Made by a program: the position numbers and the translations under genes
Assembly (NCBI RefSeq): GCF_040215105.1
Contig: NZ_CP157875.1
Span: 983,501 to 1,047,500 of the forward strand
Direction of reading: 5' to 3'
From: Aeromonas veronii
Lineage (GTDB): Bacteria; Pseudomonadota; Gammaproteobacteria; Enterobacterales; Aeromonadaceae
DNA length: 64,000 nucleotides
Shown here: one piece after another, positions 1 through 8,264 of the stretch
How the letters are laid out: each line of letters opens with the position of its first letter
How positions within the stretch are numbered: the stretch's first letter is position 1
Notes under the pieces: generated by a model
What the model was told of the DNA's origin: nothing
Database searches by the model: none
Seen by the model: only the letters and a program-made list of their open reading frames with translations

Positions 1-2117
1 CAGGCGTAATTGATCGCTGCGTTGAACGCGCGGCCCGGGTTGTAGTAGTTGGCGGTCGCCGAGCCGACCACGTACTGCTTGTCGGTCAGGTTGGAGACAT
101 TGAACGACAGGTTGGCATCCTTGGTGATGCGGTAGGCGAAGGCGGCATCCAGCAGGGTGGCGGCTTCACTCTTGGCGGTATTGTCCGGGTCGAAGTAATA
201 GCTGCCAACATAGCGGGCACCCAGGCCGACATCCATCGTCTCGATGGGCAGGGTGTAGTAGCCCCACAAGGACGCGGAGTGGTTCGGCGTGCTGGCAAAC
301 TCATTCCCTTCCAGGGAGGCGCCGGAGCGCGTGGAGCCGCGCACGACCTCGGACTTCATGTAGGAGTAGCCGCCCGTCAGGTTGAAGTTCTTGGCCACTT
401 CCGCCTTCATCTCCAGATCAAAGCCTCTGACCCGGGTTTCACCGACGGTTTCCCGCTCTATGGTGCCGTTGTCCTGAACGATGGCCATGGTGACATCTTT
501 TTTGTTCAGGTCGTAAATGGCGGCAGAGAAGAGGGCGTTGACCGACTCAGGCGCGTATTTCACCCCCAATTCAAGCTGCTCGCCGCGCTCGGGTTTGACG
601 CCGATGGCGGGAGGCGCAACTGACTCAACCTGGCTGACATAGGTGGACCACTCCTGGGTCAGCTTGTAGGTCAGAGCCGCCCGCAGCGAGGTCTCGGAGA
701 AGTCATCGCTGCTCTCCACGTCGCTGATGTCGCGGCTCGACAAGTCCATGTAGTCATGGCGGGCACCCAGGGTCAGGATATAGCGATCGTCCAGCGAGAG
801 GTTCTGCTGCAAGAAGGCCGAGGTGGTCTGGTAGTCCTGATCGTTCTTGCTGTAGGGGGCACCGATGACGGGAACACCACTGTAGACCGGATTGTCGATG
901 TTGATGGGGCTGGCCGAGCCATAGACGGATTGATCCTTGCTCGAGGCATCGCGATACTCCAGCCCGATCAGGGTGCTGCTGTCGATGCGGCCGAAGTTTG
1001 CATCGTATTGCAGCATGGTGTTGCCGATCAGCTCGTTGGACGAGGTGTCGGTACCGAAGTAGTAGCGGGAGACATCACTGCCGGTACGACCGGCGAAGTC
1101 GTAGAGGTAGATATACCCGAAGTTGTCCTTCAGATCGCTGTAACGCAGGTTGGCGCTCAGCTTGAGATCACTGGAGAAATAGTGGGTGAGCTGGGCACTG
1201 ACGTTGGTCCGTTCTACATCGTGCTTGTTGTAGTCAGGTTCGCCATAGAAACTGCTGCGATCATACTCTTTATCCAGAGGATATCCGCCGCTGTTCGGGG
1301 TGGAGTCCCGGCCGAGGTAATCGATGATCAGGCTGGCCGTGGTATCCGCGGAGGGCTGCCAGGTCAGGCTGCCCATCACCAGCTGGGAGTCATCTTTCGA
1401 ATGATCGTATTCCAGCTCCCCCTTCTTCAGCTTGGTGGTGAAGCGGTAGGCCAGGGTCTTGTCTTCGTTCAGTGTGTCGCCAAAATCGACCCCGATCTCT
1501 TTGCTGTCAAACGAGCCATAGGAGATGTAGCCGTCACCGAAGCGCTTGAACTTGGGGCGCTTGCTCACGAAGTTGACCGAGCCACCCGGATCGGCCGGGC
1601 CAAACAGGGTCGAGTTGGCGCCGCGGATCACTTCCACGCGCTCATAGGCGTAGGGGTCTTCACGCACGCCACGCATGGATCCCAGGGTCAGGCCATCGCG
1701 ATAGGTGGTGGCCTGGAAGCCACGGATGGTGAAGTAGTCGTTGCGATCATCCGAGCCATAGTAGTCGGTGACCAGGCCGGGGGAATACTGCAACACCTCT
1801 TCCGTGGTGGTGGCGTTGCGCTGGTTGATCTCTTTCTCGGTGATCACGGAGACAAGGGCCGGCGTATCCAGCACGCTGGTAGCGACCTTGCCGCCCACCC
1901 ACAGCTCCTTGGAGACGGTCGTCTCACTATCGTCCGATACCGGCTGGCCATAGACTGTGATGGTGTTGATGCGATAGGCCTCGGTTTGCTGATCGTCGAC
2001 CTTGTCCTCCGCGTAGGTGAATCCTGAGCAAGTCAGCGCAGAGGCGCAACATAACCACAGGTATTTGATCTTATAGCGATTTATAGGTGAGAGAGTGCCA
2101 CTGCTAGTATTATTCAT
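1..2117 (-). CDS. TonB-dependent siderophore receptor (C-terminal end outside window)
   Basis: This is an outer membrane gated channel that imports a ferric siderophore using energy from TonB. The ATG at 2117 opens a signal sequence with a long polar N-region, followed by a hydrophobic stretch ending near FTYA. A TonB-box-like segment (RINTITVYG) comes next, then a plug domain with the typical motifs VLQYSPGLVTDYYG, FTIRGFQATTYRDG and YERVEVIRGANSTLFG. The last visible residues (NLTDKQYV, then NPGRAFNAAINYA) are the usual final beta-strand, so only a few residues and the stop codon lie beyond the left edge. About 705 residues are visible, which is normal for the FhuA/FoxA-like family. The gene is divergent from a LysR gene, with a Fur-like palindrome between them, and the iron ABC transporter lies just beyond. 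The exact siderophore cannot be read from the sequence. Confidence 0.93.
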   Translation of the reverse strand, partial: MNNTSSGTLSPINRYKIKYLWLCCASALTCSGFTYAEDKVDDQQTEAYRINTITVYGQPVSDDSETTVSKELWVGGKVATSVLDTPALVSVITEKEINQRNATTTEEVLQYSPGLVTDYYGSDDRNDYFTIRGFQATTYRDGLTLGSMRGVREDPYAYERVEVIRGANSTLFGPADPGGSVNFVSKRPKFKRFGDGYISYGSFDSKEIGVDFGDTLNEDKTLAYRFTTKLKKGELEYDHSKDDSQLVMGSLTWQPSADTTASLIIDYLGRDSTPNSGGYPLDKEYDRSSFYGEPDYNKHDVERTNVSAQLTHYFSSDLKLSANLRYSDLKDNFGYIYLYDFAGRTGSDVSRYYFGTDTSSNELIGNTMLQYDANFGRIDSSTLIGLEYRDASSKDQSVYGSASPINIDNPVYSGVPVIGAPYSKNDQDYQTTSAFLQQNLSLDDRYILTLGARHDYMDLSSRDISDVESSDDFSETSLRAALTYKLTQEWSTYVSQVESVAPPAIGVKPERGEQLELGVKYAPESVNALFSAAIYDLNKKDVTMAIVQDNGTIERETVGETRVRGFDLEMKAEVAKNFNLTGGYSYMKSEVVRGSTRSGASLEGNEFASTPNHSASLWGYYTLPIETMDVGLGARYVGSYYFDPDNTAKSEAATLLDAAFAYRITKDANLSFNVSNLTDKQYVVGSATANYYNPGRAFNAAINYA

Positions 2118-2160
2118 TCTGTCCGGTTCCGTTTGACAAGCTTTTAACGTTGTGATAACG

Positions 2161-2183
2161 CAAATGATAATACTTGTCATTTG
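2161..2183. promoter_or_regulatory. Candidate Fur box between receptor and LysR genes
   Basis: Seven-base perfect inverted arms CAAATGA and TCATTTG enclose an AT-rich 9-base core (TAATACTTG). The half TGATAAT matches the Fur heptamer. The site lies 44-66 bases upstream of the receptor start and about 57 bases upstream of the LysR start, where it could repress both divergent promoters when iron is plentiful. It is a sequence match only. Confidence 0.6.
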
Positions 2184-2239
2184 CAACAAATTAAATTAAT
2201 ATATAAACATCGATTGATGCCGACAGGGAAAGAAGTCGA

Positions 2240-3124
2240 GTGGAATTACGTCAGCTGAAGTACTTTCTGGCCGTTGCTGAAACGCAAAATATCCGTTCAG
2301 CTGCCCAAAGGGTTCACGTCACTCAACCTGCCATCTCAAGAAAGATAAAAGAACTGGAATCCGAATTGGGTGTGCAACTGTTTGATCGCCTGCCGAGAGG
2401 GCTGCGTTTAAACAGGGCGGGAAAGGTCTATCAGAAGGAACTGGGGGCCATCATTCGTCAAATTGACGATGCCAATGAGAGAATGCGCCAGTTTACCCAT
2501 ACGGAATATGGTTCGCTCACACTGGGTGCGCCGGATTTCGTATTATGGGAAGGCGAAGTCACACAATGTGTTAACCAGTTTCACCACACCAATATCGAGG
2601 TCGAACTGGAAGTCTACTCGGATACGCCCATGGTGTTGCTAAAACGCCTAGAGCTGGACCAGATAGACGGCGCCTTCTTGTATCACTTCCCTGAACTCCC
2701 CTCTGAATATGTGGTGCAACCGATCGCACAAGATAAACTCGTGCTTGCCTACCCGGCCAGTTGGGATATTCATATCCCGTGTTCCATCACGGTCGAAGAG
2801 TTGAATCAATTCTCTGCCGTTCGTCTGCCCAGAACCACGGATCCCAATTACTACGACTGGCAAGAGGCATTATTCCAGGAGATGGAATGGCGGCCGGAAG
2901 TTACCCAATGGGCGCACGGTGAAGGCACCATGCTGGGATTGGTTGCCTCTGGCAATGGCGTCGCCATCGTCAATGAACGCCACCTCAGTCGTCAATCAAA
3001 AATGATCCGCTATACCTCCCTGGATATTCTGCCCCAGACGACACCACTGCACTTCATTTATAAACACACCTCCGACAACCCTGCACTCAGCACCTTTCTC
3101 GAACTCCTGTCTCAGCATGAATAA
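2240..3124 (+). CDS. LysR-family transcriptional regulator
   Basis: A 294-residue LysR-type regulator starting at GTG, with a purine-rich stretch (agggaaagaag) just upstream. Residues 1-60 are the classic winged helix-turn-helix (MELRQLKYFLAVAETQNIRS, then HVTQPAISRKIKELE). The rest is a periplasmic-binding-like effector domain. It is transcribed away from the TonB receptor gene across a shared intergenic region that holds the Fur-like box. The arrangement suggests that it controls the receptor and perhaps the nearby ABC transporter, possibly with the ferric siderophore as co-inducer. That is an inference, since LysR specificity cannot be read from sequence. An intrinsic terminator follows the stop codon directly. 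Confidence 0.93.
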   Translation: MELRQLKYFLAVAETQNIRSAAQRVHVTQPAISRKIKELESELGVQLFDRLPRGLRLNRAGKVYQKELGAIIRQIDDANERMRQFTHTEYGSLTLGAPDFVLWEGEVTQCVNQFHHTNIEVELEVYSDTPMVLLKRLELDQIDGAFLYHFPELPSEYVVQPIAQDKLVLAYPASWDIHIPCSITVEELNQFSAVRLPRTTDPNYYDWQEALFQEMEWRPEVTQWAHGEGTMLGLVASGNGVAIVNERHLSRQSKMIRYTSLDILPQTTPLHFIYKHTSDNPALSTFLELLSQHE

Positions 3125-3158
3125 ATAATGCCCATCGTGTTGCGATGGGCATTATTTT
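3124..3158. terminator. Bidirectional intrinsic terminator
   Basis: A 14-base perfect stem (AATAATGCCCATCG, loop TGTTG, complement) is followed by TTT. It lies between the converging LysR and ABC ATPase genes and can serve both strands, since the stem ends are AT-rich on each side. Confidence 0.8.
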
Positions 3159-3165
3159 GCGATGT

Positions 3166-3975
3166 TTACAGGGATGTATTCTGCTTGTGGCGTCCGATCG
3201 GGATCATCATGGGAATATGCGAGATCGGATCTTGAATAATATGGCTATTCAAGCCGAAAACCGTCTGGATCATCTCTCTGGTGAACACCTTTGGCGGCTC
3301 GCCATGGATGTGAACCTGGCCATTCTTCATCGCCAGTAAATAATCCGCATAACGTGCTGCCAGATTGAGATCATGCAGCACCATCACTATGGTGACGCCG
3401 CGCTGCAGATTCAGATCGACCAGCAGATCCAGCACGTCTATCTGGTGGGTGACATCCAGGAAGGTGGTCGGCTCGTCGAGCAGCAAGATGTCCGTCTCCT
3501 GGGCCAGGGCCATCGCTATCCATACCCGCTGGCGCTGCCCCCCTGACAGCTGATCCACGTCCCGGTCGATAAGATCTGCGGTCTTGGTCAGCGCCAAGGC
3601 GTTGGCCACGGCTTCATCATCCCGGCTGCTCCAGCGGGACATGAACTGATGGTGGGGGTGGCGCCCTCGTCCCACCAGATCCCCGACCGTGATCCCCTCG
3701 GGTGCGATGGGAGATTGCGGCAAGAGTCCCAGGGTGCGGGCCAGCATGCGGGTCGGGGTGTGATGAACCGATTTCCCGTCCAGCAGGACCTGCCCCCGGG
3801 TCGGGGCCAGCAAGCGGGACAGGGTACGCAGCAGCGTCGATTTGCCACAGGCATTGGCCCCGACAATGGCGGTGATCTTGCCTGGCATGATGTCGAGATT
3901 TACATCCTGCAGGATGGTTTTTTCACCGTAGCCAGCAGACAACTGCTCAACCACCATGCGATGAGCGATGGTCAC
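3166..3975 (-). CDS. Iron-siderophore ABC transporter ATP-binding protein (FecE/FepC family)
   Basis: A 269-residue cytoplasmic ATPase that powers siderophore import. The Walker A loop is GANACGKST (the family usually has GPNGCGKST), the signature is LSGGQRQRVWIAMALAQ, and Walker B is DILLLDEPTTFLD with a switch histidine in VLHDLN. Its length is normal for FecE/FepC/FhuC proteins. The ATG at 3975 overlaps the stop of the permease gene upstream (ATGA), so translation is probably coupled. It is the last gene of a four-gene unit: binding protein, permease, permease, ATPase. Confidence 0.93.
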   Translation of the reverse strand: MTIAHRMVVEQLSAGYGEKTILQDVNLDIMPGKITAIVGANACGKSTLLRTLSRLLAPTRGQVLLDGKSVHHTPTRMLARTLGLLPQSPIAPEGITVGDLVGRGRHPHHQFMSRWSSRDDEAVANALALTKTADLIDRDVDQLSGGQRQRVWIAMALAQETDILLLDEPTTFLDVTHQIDVLDLLVDLNLQRGVTIVMVLHDLNLAARYADYLLAMKNGQVHIHGEPPKVFTREMIQTVFGLNSHIIQDPISHIPMMIPIGRHKQNTSL

Positions 3976-5012
3976 AGCGCACCCCCTTTACGATTGACAC
4001 GGATGATGAGATAGATGAGGTACGGCGCCCCCAGGGCCCCGGTGACGACACCAACGGGATAACGGCTTGGCAACAAGAACTGGCCAATATAATCCCCTGC
4101 CAACACCAGGCTGGCGCCCACCAGGGCCGCCGGAATGAATAGAGAGCCGTTCGTACCGACGATGCGTGCCGCAATCGGGCCGGACAGGAAGGCGACGAAG
4201 GCGATGGGGCCGGTTACCGCCGTCGCGACGGCAATCAGCCCGACGGCGCAGATCATCACCACGAGACGTGTCAGCCCGATATTCACCCCCAAGGCCGCGG
4301 CCGTGTCTTCCCCCAGCCGCAAGGCTTCAATATCTTTGCCGCGATGCAGCAACAGACCGCCGAAGACGGCAAGGGAGCACAGCAGGGGCAAGGCCTGATG
4401 GAGCTGGACCGAGTTGACGCTCCCCGCCAGCCAGCGCATCGCCTCCTGCAGATCCCAGGAGTTGGCCTGGGAGAGCAGATAGGCGATGAAGCTTTCGATC
4501 ATCGCCGATACGCCAATGCCGATGAGGATAAGGCGGGTGCCGGCGACCCCGTTGCAGTAGGAGAGCCCGTATACCGACAGGGCCACCGCCAATCCGGCCG
4601 CGATGGAAAAGAGTGCGATGGAGGATCCATCCATCTTGAGTACCACGATGGCAAAGACGGCGGCGGCGCTGGCACCCGATGAGACGCCGACGATATCCGG
4701 GCTGGCCAGCGGATTGCGCAGCATGGTTTGAAACACGACCCCGGCCAGGCCAAAGCTCATCCCCACCAGCAGGGAGATCAGCGCGCGAGGCAGGCGCAGT
4801 TGCCCCACGGTGAAGCTGGCCCCTGGCACCTGTTCACCGGTCAGCACTTGCCAGACGACGGAGGGCGGGGTGTAAGACTGCCCCAGCAGCAGGGTGAGCC
4901 ACCAGGCTGCCGCCGAGAGCAGCAACAGGGTGAAGGCGATGCCCATCCAGCGGCGGGATCGTTGCAAGCGTACCGCTTTTACCTGACGGATCAGGTTCAC
5001 TCGCTCATTCAT
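3972..5012 (-). CDS. FecCD-family siderophore ABC permease (second subunit)
   Basis: A 346-residue polytopic inner membrane protein of the FecCD/BtuC family with about ten hydrophobic helices. Family motifs are visible: LRLPRALISLLVG, MLRNPLASPDIVGVSSGA near the N-terminal half and GPIAFVAFLSGPIAARI in the C-terminal half. The reading frame is open much further upstream (to 5276), but that extension lies inside the preceding permease gene and has arginine- and proline-rich composition typical of an out-of-frame reading. The ATG at 5012 overlaps the upstream stop as TGATG, and this sets the start. It pairs with the gene at 5012-6043 to form the transmembrane channel. Confidence 0.92.
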   Translation of the reverse strand: MNERVNLIRQVKAVRLQRSRRWMGIAFTLLLLSAAAWWLTLLLGQSYTPPSVVWQVLTGEQVPGASFTVGQLRLPRALISLLVGMSFGLAGVVFQTMLRNPLASPDIVGVSSGASAAAVFAIVVLKMDGSSIALFSIAAGLAVALSVYGLSYCNGVAGTRLILIGIGVSAMIESFIAYLLSQANSWDLQEAMRWLAGSVNSVQLHQALPLLCSLAVFGGLLLHRGKDIEALRLGEDTAAALGVNIGLTRLVVMICAVGLIAVATAVTGPIAFVAFLSGPIAARIVGTNGSLFIPAALVGASLVLAGDYIGQFLLPSRYPVGVVTGALGAPYLIYLIIRVNRKGGAL

Positions 5013-6043
5013 CACAGCTCCCTGACCCGTTGACGACGGACCACCCAGATGAAGAAGGGGGCACCGATGAAAGCCGTTACCACCCCGACGGCCAATTCGC
5101 TGGGCCTGGCGATCAGGCGACCGACGAGGTCTGACAGCACCAGCAGGCTGGCGCCGCCGAGGGCGGAGAAGGGCAGCAGCCAGCGGTGATCCACCCCGAC
5201 CAGCAGCCGACAGAAATGCGGAACAACCAGGCCCACGAAACCGATGGGGCCACAGATGGCGGTGGCGGCGCCACACAGCAGGATGGCACCGAGCCCGGCG
5301 CTCCCTCTGGCCCAGGCCACGTTTTCACCGAGGCCGGCGGCCAAGTCATCCCCGAGGGCGAGGGAGTTCAGCTTTCTTGCGGTCGCCAGGGTGATCACCA
5401 GGCCCGCCAGCATGAAAGGCAGCACGAATTGCATCGCCTCGAAGGTGGCCCCGCCGACCCCGCCGATCTGCCAGGAGCGGACACCGCCCGCGATGTCGTT
5501 GCGCGGCAGGACTACCGCCAGCGTAAAGCAGGAGAGGGCGGCGGAGGTGGCGGCGCCAGCCAGCGCCAGCTTCAGAGGGGTGGCCCCGCCCCGGCCCATG
5601 GAGCCGATGGTGTAGACGAAGGCCGCCGTCACCGCGGAGCCCAGAATGGCCATCCACACGTAGCTGTGCAGCTGCTCGATCCCAAACCACGCCAGGCCAA
5701 TCACCACAAAGAAGGCCGCCCCTATGTTGACCCCGAGAATGCCGGGATCCGCCAGCGGATTGCGGGTGATCCCCTGCATGACGGCGCCGGACAGGCCCAG
5801 GGAGGCGCCAACGATCACCGCCAGCAGGGTACGGGGAATGCGCATGGCGACGGCGGCTTCCCCCACGGTATCGATCTGCCCCTGCAGCGCGCCGGTGATC
5901 TCGGCCCAGGAGACATCACGGGTGCCGAAGGTGACCGAGAGCAGGCTGAGCATGAGCAGTACCAGCACCAGCAGCAACAGGCTGGTTGAGCGGTTCAGCA
6001 GCGGGGCGGAAGAGGCATGGCGTTTCAATGGCATGCCGCTCAT
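5012..6043 (-). CDS. FecCD-family siderophore ABC permease (first subunit)
   Basis: A 343-residue inner membrane permease of the FecCD family. After a short basic N-terminus it has a first helix (LLLLVLVLLMLSLLSV), then the family motifs RIPRTLLAVIVGASLGLSG, MQGITRNPLADPGILGVN and GPIGFVGLVVPHFCRLLVG. The last of these is the conserved loop that contacts the ATPase. It overlaps the binding-protein gene by four bases (ATGA) at its start and the second permease gene by one base at its end, so the block is one coupled operon. Confidence 0.92.
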   Translation of the reverse strand: MSGMPLKRHASSAPLLNRSTSLLLLVLVLLMLSLLSVTFGTRDVSWAEITGALQGQIDTVGEAAVAMRIPRTLLAVIVGASLGLSGAVMQGITRNPLADPGILGVNIGAAFFVVIGLAWFGIEQLHSYVWMAILGSAVTAAFVYTIGSMGRGGATPLKLALAGAATSAALSCFTLAVVLPRNDIAGGVRSWQIGGVGGATFEAMQFVLPFMLAGLVITLATARKLNSLALGDDLAAGLGENVAWARGSAGLGAILLCGAATAICGPIGFVGLVVPHFCRLLVGVDHRWLLPFSALGGASLLVLSDLVGRLIARPSELAVGVVTAFIGAPFFIWVVRRQRVREL

Positions 6044-7026
6044 TTCACCTTGCGAGCAGCGGCTGCCAGCGCCTCCAGATAATCGTCGAGCACCCAGGAG
6101 ATGGACAACGGCGTCGGATTCGCCGCCGTCGCCAGCGTCCCGCCACCCAGCATGACCATGGAGCCCTGCTTGACGGCCCGCATCTTGGCCATCAAGGGGT
6201 TGGCAGAGAGCGGATCGAGCAAGGCCTTGCCGCCATAGGTGACGAAGATGTCGACGTCATCGAAGGCATCGACCTGCTCGATGCTGGCCTCCCCGGAGAA
6301 CTGCCCGGAGCGGCTGAGCGCCTCGATGCTGCGAGGGGAGGCGAGACCCAGATCGGCAAAGAATTTGACGCGGGAATCGTTCGCCGTATAGAAGCGCAGC
6401 ACGCTCAAATCGGTGGGGTCTAGGTGGGTAATGAACATGGCGGTCTTGTCGTGCAGCTCGGGATACTTGGCAAGACGCCGGGCAATATCCTGCTCGATCT
6501 GCGCAATCAAATCCTCTCCCTCTTGCACCATGCCGAGACCCAGGCTGTTGATGCGGATCATGCTGCGCCAATCCGTGGCCCAGGGGGCATCGGGGTAGGC
6601 AACCACGGGGGCAATCATGCTCAGGGTGTCATAGTCCGAGCGGCTCAGCCCGGAATAGGCGGCCAGGATCACGTCGGGCTCAGTGGCGGCGACGGCTTCA
6701 AAATCGATGCCATCCCCCTCGTCGAATAATTTGGGAATGGGGGCATGCAATGAATCCAGTTGAGCCTTTACCCAGGGCAATACGCCATCCCCGTCATCAT
6801 CACCAAATTTCGCGGCCGCAAACCCCACCGGCACAATACCCAGCGCCAGCGGAACTTCATGATTGGCCCAGGCCACCGTCGCCACCCGTTGTGGTTTTTT
6901 CGGTATCACGGTGGTGCCAAAGGCATGAGTAATGGTGATGGGATAACTGACATTATTTTCAGCCAGACACAGGGTGCTGGTCAGTGCCAATACAAGGGTG
7001 ATGACAATCGCTTTAACATTAAACAT
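6040..7026 (-). CDS. Periplasmic iron-siderophore binding protein
   Basis: A 328-residue secreted binding protein of the FecB/FepB type that delivers the siderophore to the FecCD permeases. It starts with a signal peptide (hydrophobic core VITLVLALTSTLCLA, likely cleavage after CLA). The two-lobed fold is supported by PQRVATVAWANHEVPLALG near the N-terminus, EPDVILAAYSGLSRSDY in the middle and FVTYGGKALLDPL late. The cysteine in STLCLA does not fit a good lipobox, so the protein is probably soluble and not a lipoprotein. It is the first gene of the transporter operon, divergent from the PPOX gene with a Fur-like site in the gap. Confidence 0.92.
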   Translation of the reverse strand: MFNVKAIVITLVLALTSTLCLAENNVSYPITITHAFGTTVIPKKPQRVATVAWANHEVPLALGIVPVGFAAAKFGDDDGDGVLPWVKAQLDSLHAPIPKLFDEGDGIDFEAVAATEPDVILAAYSGLSRSDYDTLSMIAPVVAYPDAPWATDWRSMIRINSLGLGMVQEGEDLIAQIEQDIARRLAKYPELHDKTAMFITHLDPTDLSVLRFYTANDSRVKFFADLGLASPRSIEALSRSGQFSGEASIEQVDAFDDVDIFVTYGGKALLDPLSANPLMAKMRAVKQGSMVMLGGGTLATAANPTPLSISWVLDDYLEALAAAARKVK

Positions 7027-7084
7027 CAGTTTTGCTTCTACTCAATCGAATCACTATTTGATTGCAGGGGTGGCTGGGGGCTCG

Positions 7085-7114
7085 TTATCATGAGCGCGAT
7101 TATGATAATGGAAA
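7085..7114. promoter_or_regulatory. Candidate Fur box, transporter operon and PPOX gene
   Basis: The gap between the divergent genes contains TTATCAT and ATGATAA as a 7-base inverted repeat 10 bases apart (7085-7108), overlapping GATTATGATAATGG (7098-7111), which resembles the repeated GATAAT units of the Fur consensus. It lies about 60-90 bases upstream of the binding-protein start and about 85-110 bases upstream of the PPOX start. Confidence 0.55.
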
Positions 7115-7194
7115 CTATTAGCAGTTAGAAGTGAGCCGAAAGTCAGTGTCATTTACAAATAGTTCATGACCGATAACCAAAGAGAATGCATGTG

Positions 7195-7764
7195 ATGAGT
7201 CAGATAACCACACTGGAACAACTGAGGGAACTTTACAGCCTGCCGGCGCCGTTGGCGGTGGCGAAAGACCTTCACCATATCGATCAACATACCCGGACAT
7301 TCATCGAGAACAGCACCCTGTTCTTTCTGGCTTCCCACACGAAAGAGGGCTTTCTGGACCTGTCCCCCCGGGGGGGCGATGCGGGGTTTGTGAAAGTATT
7401 CGATGACAAGACTCTGGGCTTTCCCGACAGTCCGGGAAATAACCGTCTGGACACGCTGACCAATTTGCTCGAAAACCCGAAAGTCGGCCTGTTGTTTGTG
7501 GTGCCGGGTATCGAAGATGTCGTCAGAATTCGGGGGACGGCATCCATTCATGCCGATGAAGCGAGCCGTGAAATATGCCTGGATGGCAAGACTGTGCCCA
7601 AGCTGGTTATCAAGGTCTCTATCGATACCCTGTTATTCCATTGCCCCAAGGCACTGATGAAAGGGGGGCTCTGGAATAAAGACAATTACCAGCAGCGTGA
7701 TTTCCTGCCATCCCTGCTCAAGATCATTCAGGATCAGCAGATTGAGAAAAACGAGCGAAGCTGA
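7195..7764 (+). CDS. Pyridoxamine 5'-phosphate oxidase (PPOX) family flavin-binding protein
   Basis: About 189 residues with the split beta-barrel signature of the PPOX/FMN-binding superfamily: FLASHTKEGFLDLSPRGGDA, then GFPDSPGNNRLDTLTNLLENP and VGLLFVVPGIEDVVRIRG. This pattern is closest to the MSMEG_1061-type subgroup, whose substrates are largely unknown. An upstream in-frame ATG at 7186 lies too close to the purine-rich stretch (agagaa) to be favoured, so 7195 is preferred. The gene diverges from the siderophore transporter operon and shares its Fur-like site, so it may take part in iron release from a siderophore or in flavin-linked reduction. That role is only an inference. Confidence 0.85.
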   Translation: MSQITTLEQLRELYSLPAPLAVAKDLHHIDQHTRTFIENSTLFFLASHTKEGFLDLSPRGGDAGFVKVFDDKTLGFPDSPGNNRLDTLTNLLENPKVGLLFVVPGIEDVVRIRGTASIHADEASREICLDGKTVPKLVIKVSIDTLLFHCPKALMKGGLWNKDNYQQRDFLPSLLKIIQDQQIEKNERS

Positions 7765-8097
7765 AACGGATTGTTATTTCATGGTGGGTGAGAAAAATAA
7801 TGAATTCATTATCTGTACCGGTGCAATGACCCGGCATTGAAATATATCGACGATTATTTTCAGGATTAATGAAAAGGGCGAATGCTCGCCTGTGGAATGC
7901 AGTTTCATCAGTGCGCCAACGCATATGGCCGGAAGGTAATGCGCTGAGAGCGCGGTGAATGACACGGAGTGATGAGAGGACGCCGCGAGCGTATCGCGGC
8001 GCTCCTGTCAGCGAGGCCCGCACTGGCACTTCAGGCCGCGCATTCCTCTGCTGGAAGACGCCAAGGGGATGGCTCGTGGCGCTTGTCCAAAACGACC
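7765..8097. other. Intergenic region without a recognised gene
   Basis: About 330 bases between the PPOX gene and the tRNA-Arg terminator. No frame has a plausible start with a ribosome site. An imperfect GC-rich inverted repeat (AGGACGCCGCGA and TCGCGGCGCTCCT, about 7977-8008) is the only structure noticed. It has no T-tract. Confidence 0.5.
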
Positions 8098-8127
8098 AAG
8101 GGGTTGGCATCTGATGGTGCCAACCCC
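8098..8127 (-). terminator. Intrinsic terminator of tRNA-Arg
   Basis: A 12-base perfect stem AAGGGGTTGGCA/TGCCAACCCCTT with an 8-base loop, starting 11 bases downstream of the tRNA 3' end on the minus strand. The trailing sequence (TTGGTCGTTTTGG) is only moderately T-rich. Confidence 0.7.
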
Positions 8128-8137
8128 TTGCTTTATA

Positions 8138-8214
8138 TGGTGTTCCCGACTGGAGTCGAACCAGTGGCCTGTCCCTTAGGAGGGGACCGCTCTATCCTGC
8201 TGAGCTACGGGAAC
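8138..8214 (-). tRNA. tRNA-Arg (anticodon CCT)
   Basis: A 77-base cloverleaf on the minus strand. It has acceptor stem GTTCCCG/CGGGAAC, D-arm GCTC/GAGC, anticodon stem GTCCC/GGGAC with loop CTCCTAA (anticodon CCT, reading AGG), T-arm ACTGG-TTCGACT-CCAGT, discriminator A and an encoded CCA end. This corresponds to the argW-type tRNA of enterics. No integrase or repeated 3' end is visible beside it. Confidence 0.97.
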
Positions 8215-8226
8215 CTTGTGGCGGGC

Positions 8227-8254
8227 ATTATACAAGAAGCCGCCCGCTTTTAAA
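8227..8254 (-). promoter_or_regulatory. Promoter of tRNA-Arg
   Basis: On the minus strand a perfect -10 box TATAAT (8232-8227) lies 16 bases after TTTAAA (8254-8249). A GC-rich discriminator (GCCCGCC) follows, which is typical of stringently controlled stable-RNA promoters. The tRNA begins 12 bases further on. Confidence 0.7.
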
Positions 8255-8264
8255 CCCTTGATTC

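Noticed and set aside
756..2027. A 423-codon plus-strand frame at the left edge
   Set aside because: It lies opposite the TonB receptor, whose plug and barrel motifs are unmistakable. The plus-strand product has no recognisable fold.
5013..5276. An 88-residue N-terminal extension of the second FecCD permease
   Set aside because: It lies entirely inside the first permease gene in another frame, is Arg/Pro-rich, and the ATG at 5012 overlaps the upstream stop codon in the usual coupled way.
8138..8214. tRNA-Arg(CCT) as the attachment site of a genomic island
   Set aside because: No integrase and no repeat of the tRNA 3' end was seen nearby. The adjacent 370 bases hold nothing mobile.
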